64,000 bases of DNA from Chelatococcus sp. Lineage in GTDB: Bacteria; Pseudomonadota; Alphaproteobacteria; Rhizobiales; Beijerinckiaceae. The position numbers and the translations under genes were made by a program. This document shows, piece by piece, positions 7,212 through 16,147 of the stretch. The notes under the pieces are model-generated. The model had not been told where the DNA came from. It ran no database searches and was given only the letters and a program-made list of their open reading frames with translations. The stretch covers positions 1 through 64,000 of the forward strand of contig QFQY01000029.1 of the NCBI GenBank assembly GCA_003248805.1, written 5' to 3'. Position 1 is the first letter of the stretch. Every line of letters starts with the position of its first letter.

Positions 7212-10200
7212 TCACCCCGATTTCTTGCGCTCCGCGATCCGGGCGAGATCGGTCAGCAGGCGCCGTGTCGCCTTGAGCCGCTGCTCGACCGTCTCGAAAT
7301 CGTCGATGAAGACGACGCGCATGTCCGGGCGGACCTTGGCGAGCGTGCCCTGCTTGGCGACATAGCCGACGAGCCCTTCCGGATTGGCGAACTCGTTGTC
7401 GCGGAAGGCGACGATGATGCCTTTCGGCCCCGCCTCGACCTTCTCAACATTGGCGCGCTTGCAGAGCGCCTTGATCGCGACGATCTCCAGAAGCTGGTTG
7501 ACCTCCTCCGGCAGCGGGCCGAAGCGGTCGACCAGCTCGGCGCCGAAGGATTGCAGCTCGGCGTCGTCGTCCATGGTCGAGAGCCGCTTGTAGAGCGTCA
7601 GCCGCAGCGTCAGGTCGGCGACGTAGTGCTCCGGGATCATCACCGGCGCGCCGATCTGGATGGAGGGCGACCATTGCGCGTCGCTCTCGATCTCGACGCC
7701 CGCCTTGAGCGCGGCCACCGCCTCCTCCAGCATCTGCTGGTAGAGCTCGTAGCCGACCTCCTTGATATGGCCGGACTGCTCGTCGCCGAGCAGATTGCCG
7801 GCGCCGCGGATGTCGAGATCGTGGCTGGCGAGCTGGAAGCCAGCGCCGAGCGTGTCGAGCGACTGCAGCACCTTGAGGCGCTTGTCGGCCTGGTCGGTCA
7901 GCTTGCGGTTGGCCGGCACGGTGAAGAGCGCATAGGCGCGCGTCTTGGAACGGCCGACGCGGCCGCGGAGCTGGTAGAGCTGGGCGAGGCCGAACATGTC
8001 GGCCCGGTGCACGATCAGCGTGTTGGCGGTCGGGATGTCGAGGCCCGATTCGACGATCGTGGTCGCGAGCAGGATGTCGTACTGGCCCTCGTAGAAGGCC
8101 GTCATGACGTCCTCGAGCTGCCCCGCCGCCATCTGGCCGTGGGCGATGCCGACCTTCGCCTCCGGCACCTGCTTGTCGAGAAAGTCCTTGACGTCGGCGA
8201 TGTCCTCGATGCGCGGCACCACATAGAAGCTGCGGCCGCCGCGATAGCGCTCGCGCAGCAGCGCCTCGCGGATGATGAGCGCGTCGAAGGGCGTGACGAA
8301 GGTGCGCACCGCGAGACGGTCGACCGGCGGAGTCGCGATGATCGAGAGCTCGCGCACGCCGGTCATGGCGAGCTGGAGCGTGCGCGGAATCGGGGTCGCG
8401 GTCAGGGTGAGCATGTGCACCTCGGCGCGGAACTCCTTCAGCCGCTCCTTGTGGGCGACGCCGAAATGCTGCTCCTCGTCGACGATGACGAGGCCGAGAT
8501 CCTTGAAGTCGCTGCTTCACCGCCTTCAGCTCGGCCGAGCCGACGAAGCGCGACGCCTGCCCGACATGGATCGGCAGCCCGGCGAAGCGCTCGGCGAAAT
8601 TGCGGTAGTGCTGGCGGGCGAGCAGCGTCGTCGGCACGACGACCGCAACCTGCTTGCCGGCCATGGCGGCGGCGAAGGCGGCGCGCAGCGCGACCTCCGT
8701 CTTGCCGAAGCCGACATCGCCGCAGACGAGCCGGTCCATCGGCCGCCCGGCCGCGAGATCGTCGAGCACCGCGTCGATGGTGTTCTGCTGGTCCTCCGTC
8801 TCCTCATAAGGAAAGCGGGCGCAGAACTCGTCGTAGATGCCTTCCGGCGGGACGAGGCGCGGGGCCTCCTTGAGCGCGCGCGCCGCCGCGATCTGGATGA
8901 GCTTGCCCGCCATCTCACGGATGCGCTGCTTGAGCTTGGCCTTGCGGGCCTGCCAGCCGCCGCCGCCCAGCCGGTCGAGCTGGACCTCGGTGTCCTCAGA
9001 ACCGTAGCGCGACAGGAGCTCGATGTTCTCGGCCGGCAGGAAGAGCTTGGCGTCGCCGGCGTAATGGATTTCGAGGCAGTCATGCGGGGCGCCGGCCGCC
9101 GTGATCGACTTCAGCCCGATGAAGCGCCCGATGCCGTGATCGACATGGACGACGAGGTCGCCGGGCGAAAGCGAGGACAGCTCGGCGATGAAATCCTGCG
9201 GCCGGCGCGTCTTCTTGCGCGGCCGGACGAGCCGGTCGCCCAGGATGTCCTGCTCGCCGATGACGGCGAGCCGGCCGGCCTCGAACCCCGTCTCGAAGCC
9301 CCAGACGGCGAGCGCGACCGTGCCGGGCTTGAGGTCGAAGGCGGCACGCAGGGAGCCGGTCAGCTGGGTGGTCTTGAGGCCGTGATCGGCCAGCACATGG
9401 CCGAGCCGCTCGCGCGAGCCCTCCGACCAGGCGGCGAGAACGACGCGCTTGCCGTCGGCCTCCAGCGCCTTCACATGCGCCACCGCCGCGTCGAAGACCC
9501 CGCCCGATTCCGCGGCACGCTCGGCCGCGAAGCTGCGGCCCTGCCGGCCGCCGAGATCGAGGACGAGCTTGCCCTCGCTGTCGGGCAGCTGGAACGGGGT
9601 GAGGCTCGCCACCCCCGCCCCGTCGACCACGGAGCGCCAGTCGGCCGGGGACAGATACAGCGCGTCCGGCGGCAGCGGCTTGTAGGGGATGCTGCCGGGC
9701 GACGGCTGGTCGAGCGCGGATTTCCGGGCGTCGTAATAGTCCTTGATCAGGCTGATACGCTCACCGACGGCGTCCTCCGCCTGATGATCGAGCACCAGCG
9801 GCACGTCCGGCAGATAGGTGAACAGCGTGTCGAGCCGTTCGGCGAGCAGGGGCAGCCAGTGCTCCAGCCCCGCCGGGCGGCGCCCTTCGCTGACGGCCTC
9901 GTAGAGCGTGTCGTCGCGGCCGGGCGTGCCGAAGGTCGAAATATAGGACTGGCGGAAGCGGCGGATGCTTTCGCTCGTCATCTGCGCCTCGGACATCGGC
10001 ACGAGGTCGAGCCCGCGCAACTGCCCGGTGGTGCGCTGCGTCTCCGGATCGAAGGTGCGGATCGACTCCAGCGCGTCGCCGAAGAAGTCGAGCCGGATCG
10101 GCGCCGGCATGCCCGGCGGGAAGAGGTCGACGATGCCGCCGCGCACGGCGAACTCGCCGGTCTCGCGCACGGTCGAGGTGCGCAGATAGCCGTTGATGTC

Positions 10201-10698
10201 GAGCCAGCGCGCCAGCTCCTCCGTGTCGACCATGTTGCCCGGCGCGGCCGAGAAGCTCTCCGAGGCGACGCGGCCGAAGGCCGGCACGCGCTGGAGCGCG
10301 GCATTGACGGTGGTCAGCAGCAGCCGCGGCTTGTCGCCCGACTTGGTCTTGGCCAGGCGCGAGAGCGTCGTCATGCGATGGGCGACGATGGAGGGCGCCG
10401 GCGAAACGCGGTCATAGGGCTGGCAGTCCCAGGCCGGGAAGCTCATCACCTCGAGATCGGGCGCCACGAACTGGAGCGCGTTCTCCAGCACCTGCAGGCG
10501 CTGGCCGTCGCGCGCGACGAAGACCAGCATCGCGGGCCCGGCGGCCTTCTTGGCGCGGGCGCGGGTCAGGTCGGCGAGGACGACGGCGTCGAACCCGTCC
10601 GGCACGCCGGCCAGCGTCGGCTTGTCGCCGCGATTCAGCGCGTCGAGGACGCGGTCGAGGGCCGGCTTGGCGATCTGGGAGGGAGGGGCAATGCTCAT
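7212..10698 (-). pseudogene. mfd: Transcription-repair coupling factor, broken by an internal deletion
   Basis: Mfd recognises RNA polymerase stalled at DNA lesions, removes it and recruits UvrA. The first 728 codons (10698 down to 8515) encode the UvrB-like, RNAP-interacting (QLRGLD region) and first helicase parts, including the Walker A loop (GDVGFGKTEVALRAAF). After SAELKAVK only 7 nt remain before the frame resumes at 8507 with FKDLGLVIVDEEQHFG. In relatives about 23 residues, including the GTHALL motif, lie between. About 62 nt are therefore missing and the frame shifts. The 3' part (431 codons) has the DEEQH box, TATPIPRT, the QLRGRVGRS motif and the C-terminal TRCF domain. The summed length would be about 1180 residues, normal for the family. 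Read as it stands, the frame runs on into nonsense. This is either a true pseudogene or an assembly error; the intact remainder favours error. Confidence 0.9.
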
Positions 10699-10724
10699 GG
10701 GACAGGCGTCATTCTGGCAAAAGG

Positions 10725-10806
10725 CGTCATTCTCGGGCTTGACCCGAGAATCTCGGGACCGGCGGGCTGCAATTCAGAGATGGCCGGGTCAGGCCCGACC
10801 ATGACG
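10725..10806. repeat. Dispersed palindromic repeat, mfd/sdhE gap
   Basis: Third copy of the hairpin-spacer-hairpin element. Left hairpin: CGTCATTCTCGGGCTTGACC with return arm CGAGAATCTC. Right hairpin: ATGGCCGGGTCAGGCCCGAC followed by CATGACG. The outer arms are inverted relatives of each other. It sits just upstream of the mfd start, between mfd and sdhE on the minus strand. Confidence 0.82.
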
Positions 10807-10819
10807 GCCAAGAGCGCCG

Positions 10820-11116
10820 TCACACATGAATCGGCCTGTCGTGCCGGTGGAACGCCTTGAGCTTGCGGAACAGCTCCGTGTCGTAGTTCTCCGGCACCGG
10901 CGCCTCGCCGGTCACCCATGACAGCAGGTCGCGGTCGAGGACCTCGATCAGCCGCTCGAACTCGTCGAGCTCGGCGTCGCTCATGGCCCCGATCTCGGCA
11001 TCCGCGAAGCGGCCCATGATCAGGTCCATCTCGCGCATGCCGCGATGCCAGGCGCGGAAGAGGATCTTGCGCCGGCGCGGGTCGAGATCGGCGCTGGAAC
11101 GGGTCGAGCCGGACAT
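10820..11116 (-). CDS. sdhE: FAD assembly factor SdhE (succinate dehydrogenase assembly factor 2)
   Basis: 98-residue DUF339/SdhE-family protein. The RGMREMD motif (residues 25-31) is the conserved RGxxE surface used to help attach FAD covalently to the flavoprotein subunit of succinate dehydrogenase. The acidic segment around SDAELDEFERLIEVLDRDLLSW is also typical. Length is normal. It lies upstream of mfd on the same strand and diverges from recG, an arrangement often seen in Rhizobiales. The start at 11116 (MSGSTRSSADLDPRRRKILFRAW) fits relatives. Confidence 0.9.
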   Translation of the reverse strand: MSGSTRSSADLDPRRRKILFRAWHRGMREMDLIMGRFADAEIGAMSDAELDEFERLIEVLDRDLLSWVTGEAPVPENYDTELFRKLKAFHRHDRPIHV

Positions 11117-11171
11117 GGAAACCTCGGGCAGAGAAACGCGGGGCGAAAGAAACTGGGGACCGTCGCAATGA

Positions 11172-11220
11172 CGACGGGGCCGGCCCCGTCGCGGAGCCTG
11201 CCTTCGCGGGCTATATAGCC
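11172..11220. promoter_or_regulatory. Two perfect palindromes in the sdhE-recG divergent gap
   Basis: The 173-bp region between divergent sdhE and recG contains the perfect 20-bp palindrome CGACGGGGCCGGCCCCGTCG (11172-11191) and, 17 bp later, the perfect 12-bp palindrome GGCTATATAGCC (11209-11220). The second contains TATATA and could overlap a -10 element in either direction. Palindromes in divergent promoter regions often bind dimeric regulators. No known operator is recognised. Confidence 0.4.
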
Positions 11221-11289
11221 ACGGCGAGGCGCGAAGTCAGCGGCGAAACCGCAAGCCCGCAGAGACTCCTGACAGAACCGCGAGGCCGC

Positions 11290-13392
11290 TTGCGTCCGTC
11301 CCTGCTCGATCCGCTTTTCGCTTCGGCGACGACCCTCTCGGGCGTCGGGCCGAAGCTCGGCAAGCTGCTCGACGGCTTCCTGGGCGACGAGACGCATGGC
11401 GCGCGGGTGGTCGACCTCTTGTTCCACCTGCCGACGGGCGCGATCGACCGGCGGCCGAGCCCCACGATCGCCGACGCGCCGATCGGCGGCGTCGCGACCT
11501 TCGCCGCGCGGGTCTCCGAGCATCGCCCGGCCCCGCCAGGCAAGGGCAAGGCGCCCTATCGCATCGTCGTCGAGGACGAATCCGGCGACGTCACCCTCGT
11601 CTTCTTCCATGCCGATGTGCGGCATCTGCTGCAGACCCTGCCGGTCGGCGAGGTCCGCATCATCTCCGGCAAGCTGGAGCTCTGGGACGGCATGCGCCAG
11701 ATGGTGCATCCCGACCGCATCCTCGATCCGAAGCTCGCCGCGACGCTGCCCTCGACCGAGCCGGTCTACGGCCTGACCGAAGGCATCGGCCCCCGCGTCA
11801 TGACGCGCATCGCGGCGGCGGCGGTCGAGAAATGTCCGGAGCTGCCGGAATGGCAGGACGCCGCCTTCCGCGACCGCAACAGCTTTCCGGCCTTCGCGGA
11901 AGCGATCCGCGCCCTGCATCATCCTCCCGACGTCAAGGCGGTGGAGGGCGACACGGTCGCGCGCCGGCGCCTCGGCTATGACGAATTGCTGGCGAGCCAG
12001 ATCGCGCTCGCCCTCGTCCGGCGGCAGCAGAAGAAGGCGGCCGGGCGCGCCACCGCGGGCGACGGAAGCCTGCGCCGGCGGATCGCGGCCGCCCTGCCCT
12101 TCTCGCTGACCGAGGGCCAGCGCCAGGCGCTCGTCGACATCCATGCCGACATGGAGAAGCCCGAGCGCATGCTGCGACTTCTTCAAGGCGATGTCGGTTC
12201 CGGCAAGACCGTCGTCGCGCTGATGGCGATGGCCGCCGCCGCCGAAGCCCGGCGCCAGTCGGTGCTGATGGCGCCAACCGAGATCCTAGCCCGCCAGCAC
12301 GCCGAGCGGCTGGCGCCCCTGGCTGAGCAGGCGGGTCTGAAGCTCGCCCTGCTGACGGGACGCGAGAAGGGCCCGGGACGCCGGCAGGTGCTCGAAGGGC
12401 TGGCGAATGGCGAGATCGACATCGCCGTCGGCACCCATGCCCTGTTCCAGGAAGGGGTGATCTTCCGCGATCTCGCGCTCGCGGTGGTCGACGAGCAGCA
12501 CCGCTTCGGCGTGCATCAGCGCCTGCTGCTCGGCTCGAAGGGCGAGGCGGTCGACGTGCTGGTGATGACCGCGACGCCGATCCCGCGCACGCTGTCGCTG
12601 ACCTGGTTCGGCGACATGGACATCTCGATCCTCGCCGAGAAGCCGGCCGGCCGGAAGCCGATCGCGACCAAGGCCATTTCCTCCGAACGCTACGACGAGG
12701 TCGTGGGCGCGATCCGGCGCGCGGTCGAGGCCGGCGCGCAGGTCTACTGGGTCTGCCCGCTGGTGCAGGAATCCGAGACGCTGGAGGTCGCCGCCGCGCA
12801 GGAGCGCTTCGAGGCGCTCCAGGGCATCTTCGGCAGCAAGGTCGGCCTGCTGCACGGCCAGATGCCCGGCCGCGACAAGGATGCGGCCATGGCCGCCTTC
12901 TCCGGGGGCGAGACGCGCATCCTCGTCTCGACGACGGTGATCGAGGTCGGCGTCGACGTGCCGAATGCGAGCGTGATGGTGATCGAGCATGCGGAGCGCT
13001 TCGGCCTCGCCCAGCTCCACCAGCTTCGCGGACGCATCGGGCGCGGTTCGGCGGCTTCGACCTGCCTGCTGCTCTACAAGGGCCCGCTCGGGCCGGTGGC
13101 GGAGGCGCGCCTGACCATCATGCGCGAGACCGAGGACGGTTTCCGCATCGCGGAGGAAGACCTGCGGCTGCGCGGCGAGGGCGAGGTGCTGGGCACCAAG
13201 CAGTCGGGCTCTCCCGATTGGCGGATCGCACGGCCCGAGGTCGATGGCGACCTGCTCGCCACCGCCCGCGACGATGCGCGGCTGGTGATCGAGACCGATC
13301 CACATCTGGAGAGCGAACGCGGCAAGGCGATCAGGGTGCTGCTCTATCTGTTCGAGCGCGACGTCGCGATCAGGCTGCTGAGGGCCGGGTAG
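11290..13392 (+). CDS. recG: ATP-dependent DNA helicase RecG
   Basis: 700-residue branch-migration helicase that processes stalled replication forks and Holliday junctions. N-terminal wedge/OB domain (about 60-160), then the superfamily 2 helicase core: Walker A GDVGSGKT near residue 300, the DEQHR box near residue 401, MTATPIPRTL, and motifs V/VI with QLRGRIGRG. The length is usual. The start is TTG at 11290 (MRPSLLDPLFASATTLSGVGPKLG), which matches RecG N-termini; there is no better ATG. It is divergent from sdhE-mfd. This intact SF2 helicase shows what the damaged mfd core should look like, as both share the helicase motif set. Confidence 0.96.
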   Translation: MRPSLLDPLFASATTLSGVGPKLGKLLDGFLGDETHGARVVDLLFHLPTGAIDRRPSPTIADAPIGGVATFAARVSEHRPAPPGKGKAPYRIVVEDESGDVTLVFFHADVRHLLQTLPVGEVRIISGKLELWDGMRQMVHPDRILDPKLAATLPSTEPVYGLTEGIGPRVMTRIAAAAVEKCPELPEWQDAAFRDRNSFPAFAEAIRALHHPPDVKAVEGDTVARRRLGYDELLASQIALALVRRQQKKAAGRATAGDGSLRRRIAAALPFSLTEGQRQALVDIHADMEKPERMLRLLQGDVGSGKTVVALMAMAAAAEARRQSVLMAPTEILARQHAERLAPLAEQAGLKLALLTGREKGPGRRQVLEGLANGEIDIAVGTHALFQEGVIFRDLALAVVDEQHRFGVHQRLLLGSKGEAVDVLVMTATPIPRTLSLTWFGDMDISILAEKPAGRKPIATKAISSERYDEVVGAIRRAVEAGAQVYWVCPLVQESETLEVAAAQERFEALQGIFGSKVGLLHGQMPGRDKDAAMAAFSGGETRILVSTTVIEVGVDVPNASVMVIEHAERFGLAQLHQLRGRIGRGSAASTCLLLYKGPLGPVAEARLTIMRETEDGFRIAEEDLRLRGEGEVLGTKQSGSPDWRIARPEVDGDLLATARDDARLVIETDPHLESERGKAIRVLLYLFERDVAIRLLRAG

Positions 13393-13406
13393 CCCCACGC
13401 CCTTGT

Positions 13407-13961
13407 TCAATCACGCGAAGCGATGAACGTCAGTTCGTTGATGCGACGCTGGAACCAGACAATGACGAGAAGCTGAATCGACGACGTCACGAGGTAGATC
13501 GCGATCGGCACGAACGGACTCAGGGTCCCCGAAGCCAACTTCGCGTAAGCCCCGGTGCCAAATCTGGCCAGGCCGACCGCGACGATGAAGGCACGAATAA
13601 AGTCGTCGCCTGCAACGAACGGGAACACCTTCTGCGAGGCTCGTACGAAGACGTATGTCGCCATCCAGACCAGCGCTATCGGCACCATCGGGATGTAGAA
13701 GGCTCGCGGCAGAAGATTGAACGCACATAGGATCGACCCAGCCCCTGCTGTTCGAACGTCCAGCAAAGCGGCAGTTGCATCGCGGTCCGGCCATAGCGAC
13801 GAGAGCGAGCGGCACAAGGCAGGGCTTGAGTCGGTGACGGGCAGCGCAAGCCAGAACGCCAAGACTAAGACGCTACCCACCTCGATACAGAGCAGGCCCA
13901 CCAGCAGCAACGCTGCGATGTTGGAAGCGTCCAGCCAAAAATCGACCCATGCCCGCCGCAT
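13407..13961 (-). CDS. Orphan multi-pass membrane protein, unknown function
   Basis: 184 residues with about four hydrophobic segments (approximately 14-40, 85-105, 118-135 and 150-170). I do not recognise the family. The start at 13961 has a good Shine-Dalgarno (GAGG) 4 nt before it. Base composition differs from its surroundings: the lines I counted have about 53-58% G+C, against about 70% in neighbouring recG and the AraC-type gene. This suggests recent transfer. It is convergent with recG, with 14 nt between the stops, and divergent from the AraC-type gene. No partner gene is evident. Confidence 0.6.
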   Translation of the reverse strand: MRRAWVDFWLDASNIAALLLVGLLCIEVGSVLVLAFWLALPVTDSSPALCRSLSSLWPDRDATAALLDVRTAGAGSILCAFNLLPRAFYIPMVPIALVWMATYVFVRASQKVFPFVAGDDFIRAFIVAVGLARFGTGAYAKLASGTLSPFVPIAIYLVTSSIQLLVIVWFQRRINELTFIASRD

Positions 13962-14082
13962 TGCACCTCAAAATTAGCATTGGACCGGCGAACGCTTCGT
14001 AAATGCGCATTCTCACTCATCAATCCCGATCAAGCGAACCATGGCGGGCTCGGCCAATCTCGCGCCGCTTCGTGGAGACGTC

Positions 14083-14916
14083 ATGGACCCGGTCAAGACC
14101 GCCATCTGGTGCATCGAGAGCCGCTTCGCCTCCGAGCTTTCGCTCGACGAGATCGCGCAGGTCAGCGGCGTCTCGCGCTTCCATCTCAGCCGCGCCTTCG
14201 GCGATGCGACCGGCCGCTCCGTCATGCGCTATGTGCGCGAGCGCCGGCTGACGGAGGCGGCGCGCGAACTGGCGGACGGCGCGCCCGACATCCTCTCGGT
14301 CGCGCTGAACTGGGGCTATGGCTCGCACGAGGCCTTCACCCGCGCCTTCCGCGAGCGCTTCGGGCTGACGCCCGAGGAGCTGCGCGCGAAGGGCGACCTG
14401 TCCCTGCTTCCGTTGACGGAGCCTCTCCCCATGCAAGCCGACACACTGATCACCTTGCCCGAGCCACGGCTGACGAGCGGGAAATCCCTGCTGATCGCCG
14501 GATATGGCGGCTCGTTCTCCGTCGAGAACGTCGCCGGCATCCCCGCACTCTGGCAGCGCTTCGCGCCCCATATCGGCCATGTGCCCGGCCAGGTCGGGGC
14601 CGTGACCTACGGCGTCAGCCTGAACTGCGACGACCACGGCAATTTCGACTACATCGCCGGCGTCGAGGTCCGCGACTTCGATGCATTGCCGGCCGAGTTC
14701 GCGCGCACCCGCGTCCCGGAACAGCTCTACGCCGTGTTCGAGCATCGCGGCCACGTCACCGCGATCAAGCAGACCTACGCGGCGATCTGGCGCGACTGGC
14801 TGCCCAAATCCGGCCGCAAGCCGGCGGACGGCCCGGCGCTGGAGCGCATGGACCAGCGCTTCGACCCGGCGACGGGAATGGGCCTCCTGGAGATCTGGCT
14901 GCCTCTGGCCGCGTGA
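14083..14916 (+). CDS. AraC-family regulator with GyrI-like ligand domain
   Basis: 277 residues. The N-terminal double helix-turn-helix of the AraC/XylS type covers about residues 5-105 (SLDEIAQVSGVSRFHLSRAF and the second helix pair ending FRERFGLTPEELR). The C-terminal part (about 120-276) is a GyrI-like/Bacterial effector-binding domain, the arrangement of SoxS/Rob-type drug- and stress-sensing regulators. The ATG at 14083 is preceded by GGAG 5 nt upstream. An in-frame ATG at 14041 would add 14 residues but lacks such a site. The gene ends directly against the convergent DUF502 gene. No target is indicated by the context. Confidence 0.82.
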   Translation: MDPVKTAIWCIESRFASELSLDEIAQVSGVSRFHLSRAFGDATGRSVMRYVRERRLTEAARELADGAPDILSVALNWGYGSHEAFTRAFRERFGLTPEELRAKGDLSLLPLTEPLPMQADTLITLPEPRLTSGKSLLIAGYGGSFSVENVAGIPALWQRFAPHIGHVPGQVGAVTYGVSLNCDDHGNFDYIAGVEVRDFDALPAEFARTRVPEQLYAVFEHRGHVTAIKQTYAAIWRDWLPKSGRKPADGPALERMDQRFDPATGMGLLEIWLPLAA

Positions 14917-15621
14917 TCAGCGTCCGCCGCCGGAGCCGGGCTTCGGCGGCGGCAGCCCCGGCTGGATCAGCCCGGCCGACATGATGAGCTTGGCGCCGTC
15001 CTCGACGGTGATCGACAGCTCGACCACCTCGCGGCGCGGCAGGTAGAAGAAGAAGCCCGTCGTCGGGTTCGGCGTGCAGGGCAGGAAGACGCCGATCTGC
15101 TCGTTCCCATCGGGCAGGCGCCCGGCGATCTCGGGCGCCGCCTCCTGCGCGATGAAGACGATCGACCACATGCCGGGCTGCGGGAACTGCACCATCCCGA
15201 CCTTCCGGAAGGAGGTGCCGGACTGGGAGAAGATCGTCTCGAAGACCTGTTTCACGCCCTTGTAGAGCCCGCGCACGACCGGCATGCGGTTCAGCATCGC
15301 CTCGCCGGCCTCGACGAGCGTGCGCCCGACGAGATTGGCGGTCAGGAAGCCGAGCAGCGTCAGCCCGACCAGCACGATCACGATCCCGAGGCCGGGAATG
15401 GGATAGGGCAGATAGGAATCGGGCAGGTAGCTGTTCGGAATCAGCGGTTTCACCATGCCGTCGACCAGGGTCACGAACCACCAGGTCACCCAGGCGGTGA
15501 TGGCGAGCGGCGCCGCGATGACGAGGCCGGTGAAGAAATAGCGCCTGAGCCGCGTCCCGAAGCTGGGGCGCAGCAGGTCGGTCTGGATCAGGATACTGGG
15601 ATCGGGTGGTCCGGCCGTCAT
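14917..15621 (-). CDS. DUF502 family membrane protein
   Basis: 234 residues. Two strong transmembrane helices (about 30-52 and 78-100), then a cytosolic or periplasmic domain with the DUF502 hallmarks: GRTLVEAGEAMLNRMPVVRG, YKGVKQVFETIF, and FLPCTPNPTTGFFFYLPR. Function unknown in bacteria; relatives in plants are the LIKE-COV proteins. The start at 15621 (MTAGPPDPSILIQTD) fits the family; the open frame further upstream is low-complexity. A Pro/Gly-rich C-terminus ends the protein. The stop abuts the AraC-type gene, and a DUF454 gene diverges 61 bp away. Confidence 0.8.
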   Translation of the reverse strand: MTAGPPDPSILIQTDLLRPSFGTRLRRYFFTGLVIAAPLAITAWVTWWFVTLVDGMVKPLIPNSYLPDSYLPYPIPGLGIVIVLVGLTLLGFLTANLVGRTLVEAGEAMLNRMPVVRGLYKGVKQVFETIFSQSGTSFRKVGMVQFPQPGMWSIVFIAQEAAPEIAGRLPDGNEQIGVFLPCTPNPTTGFFFYLPRREVVELSITVEDGAKLIMSAGLIQPGLPPPKPGSGGGR

Positions 15622-15682
15622 CGTCTGTCCCGTTGGCGTCACCGAGCGCGACGCGCTTGTCTCGCAACCATCATGCCGCGAT

Positions 15683-16147
15683 ATGGTGACGACAGGCGAG
15701 CGATTGGTTGGAACTGTCCCCTCTCGCGAATCGAAAGGTGCGGCACAGGTGGCGGAGGAGGATCGGCCGAACCGGCATTGGAGCCGCCCTCTCCTGCTCG
15801 CGGCCGGCTGGATCTTCACCTTCGTCGGAGCGATCGGGCTCGTGCTGCCGCTGCTGCCGGGCACGGTGTTCCTGATCCTCGCCGCCTGGTGCTTCACCCG
15901 CTCCTCGCCCCGCTTCGAGGCGTGGCTGCTCGGCCACCCCCGGCTGGGACCCCGCGTCAGGCACTGGCGGGAGACCGGCTCCATCGACCGGCGCGCCAAA
16001 GTCCTCGCGCTCGGCGCCATGGCGCTGAGCTTCGGCCTCGTCATGCTCAGCGGCGCGCCGCCCGTGGCCCTGTGGGCATCGGGCGGGAGCCTGCTGGCGG
16101 CCGCCGCCTATGTCGCCAGCCGCCCGCCTCCGCCCCCGGACCGCTGA
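15683..16147 (+). CDS. DUF454 (YbaN-like) inner membrane protein
   Basis: 154 residues. Conserved DUF454 core from about residue 33: GWIFTFVGAIGLVLPLLPGT, LAAWCFTRSSPRFEAWLLGHP, and GPRVRHWRETGSIDRRAK. Two or three transmembrane helices, ending in a Pro-rich tail. Function unknown; E. coli YbaN is the prototype. The first 30 residues are not conserved and the start is uncertain: ATG at 15683 lacks a clear Shine-Dalgarno, and a GTG at 15749 is an alternative. Convergent with glmS, whose stop codon begins immediately after it. Confidence 0.75.
   Translation: MVTTGERLVGTVPSRESKGAAQVAEEDRPNRHWSRPLLLAAGWIFTFVGAIGLVLPLLPGTVFLILAAWCFTRSSPRFEAWLLGHPRLGPRVRHWRETGSIDRRAKVLALGAMALSFGLVMLSGAPPVALWASGGSLLAAAAYVASRPPPPPDR

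Noticed and set aside
8272..10860. 862-codon open frame on the plus strand across mfd
   Set aside because: Antisense shadow of mfd caused by high GC. The protein is low-complexity with no family motifs, while the minus strand has clear Mfd domains.
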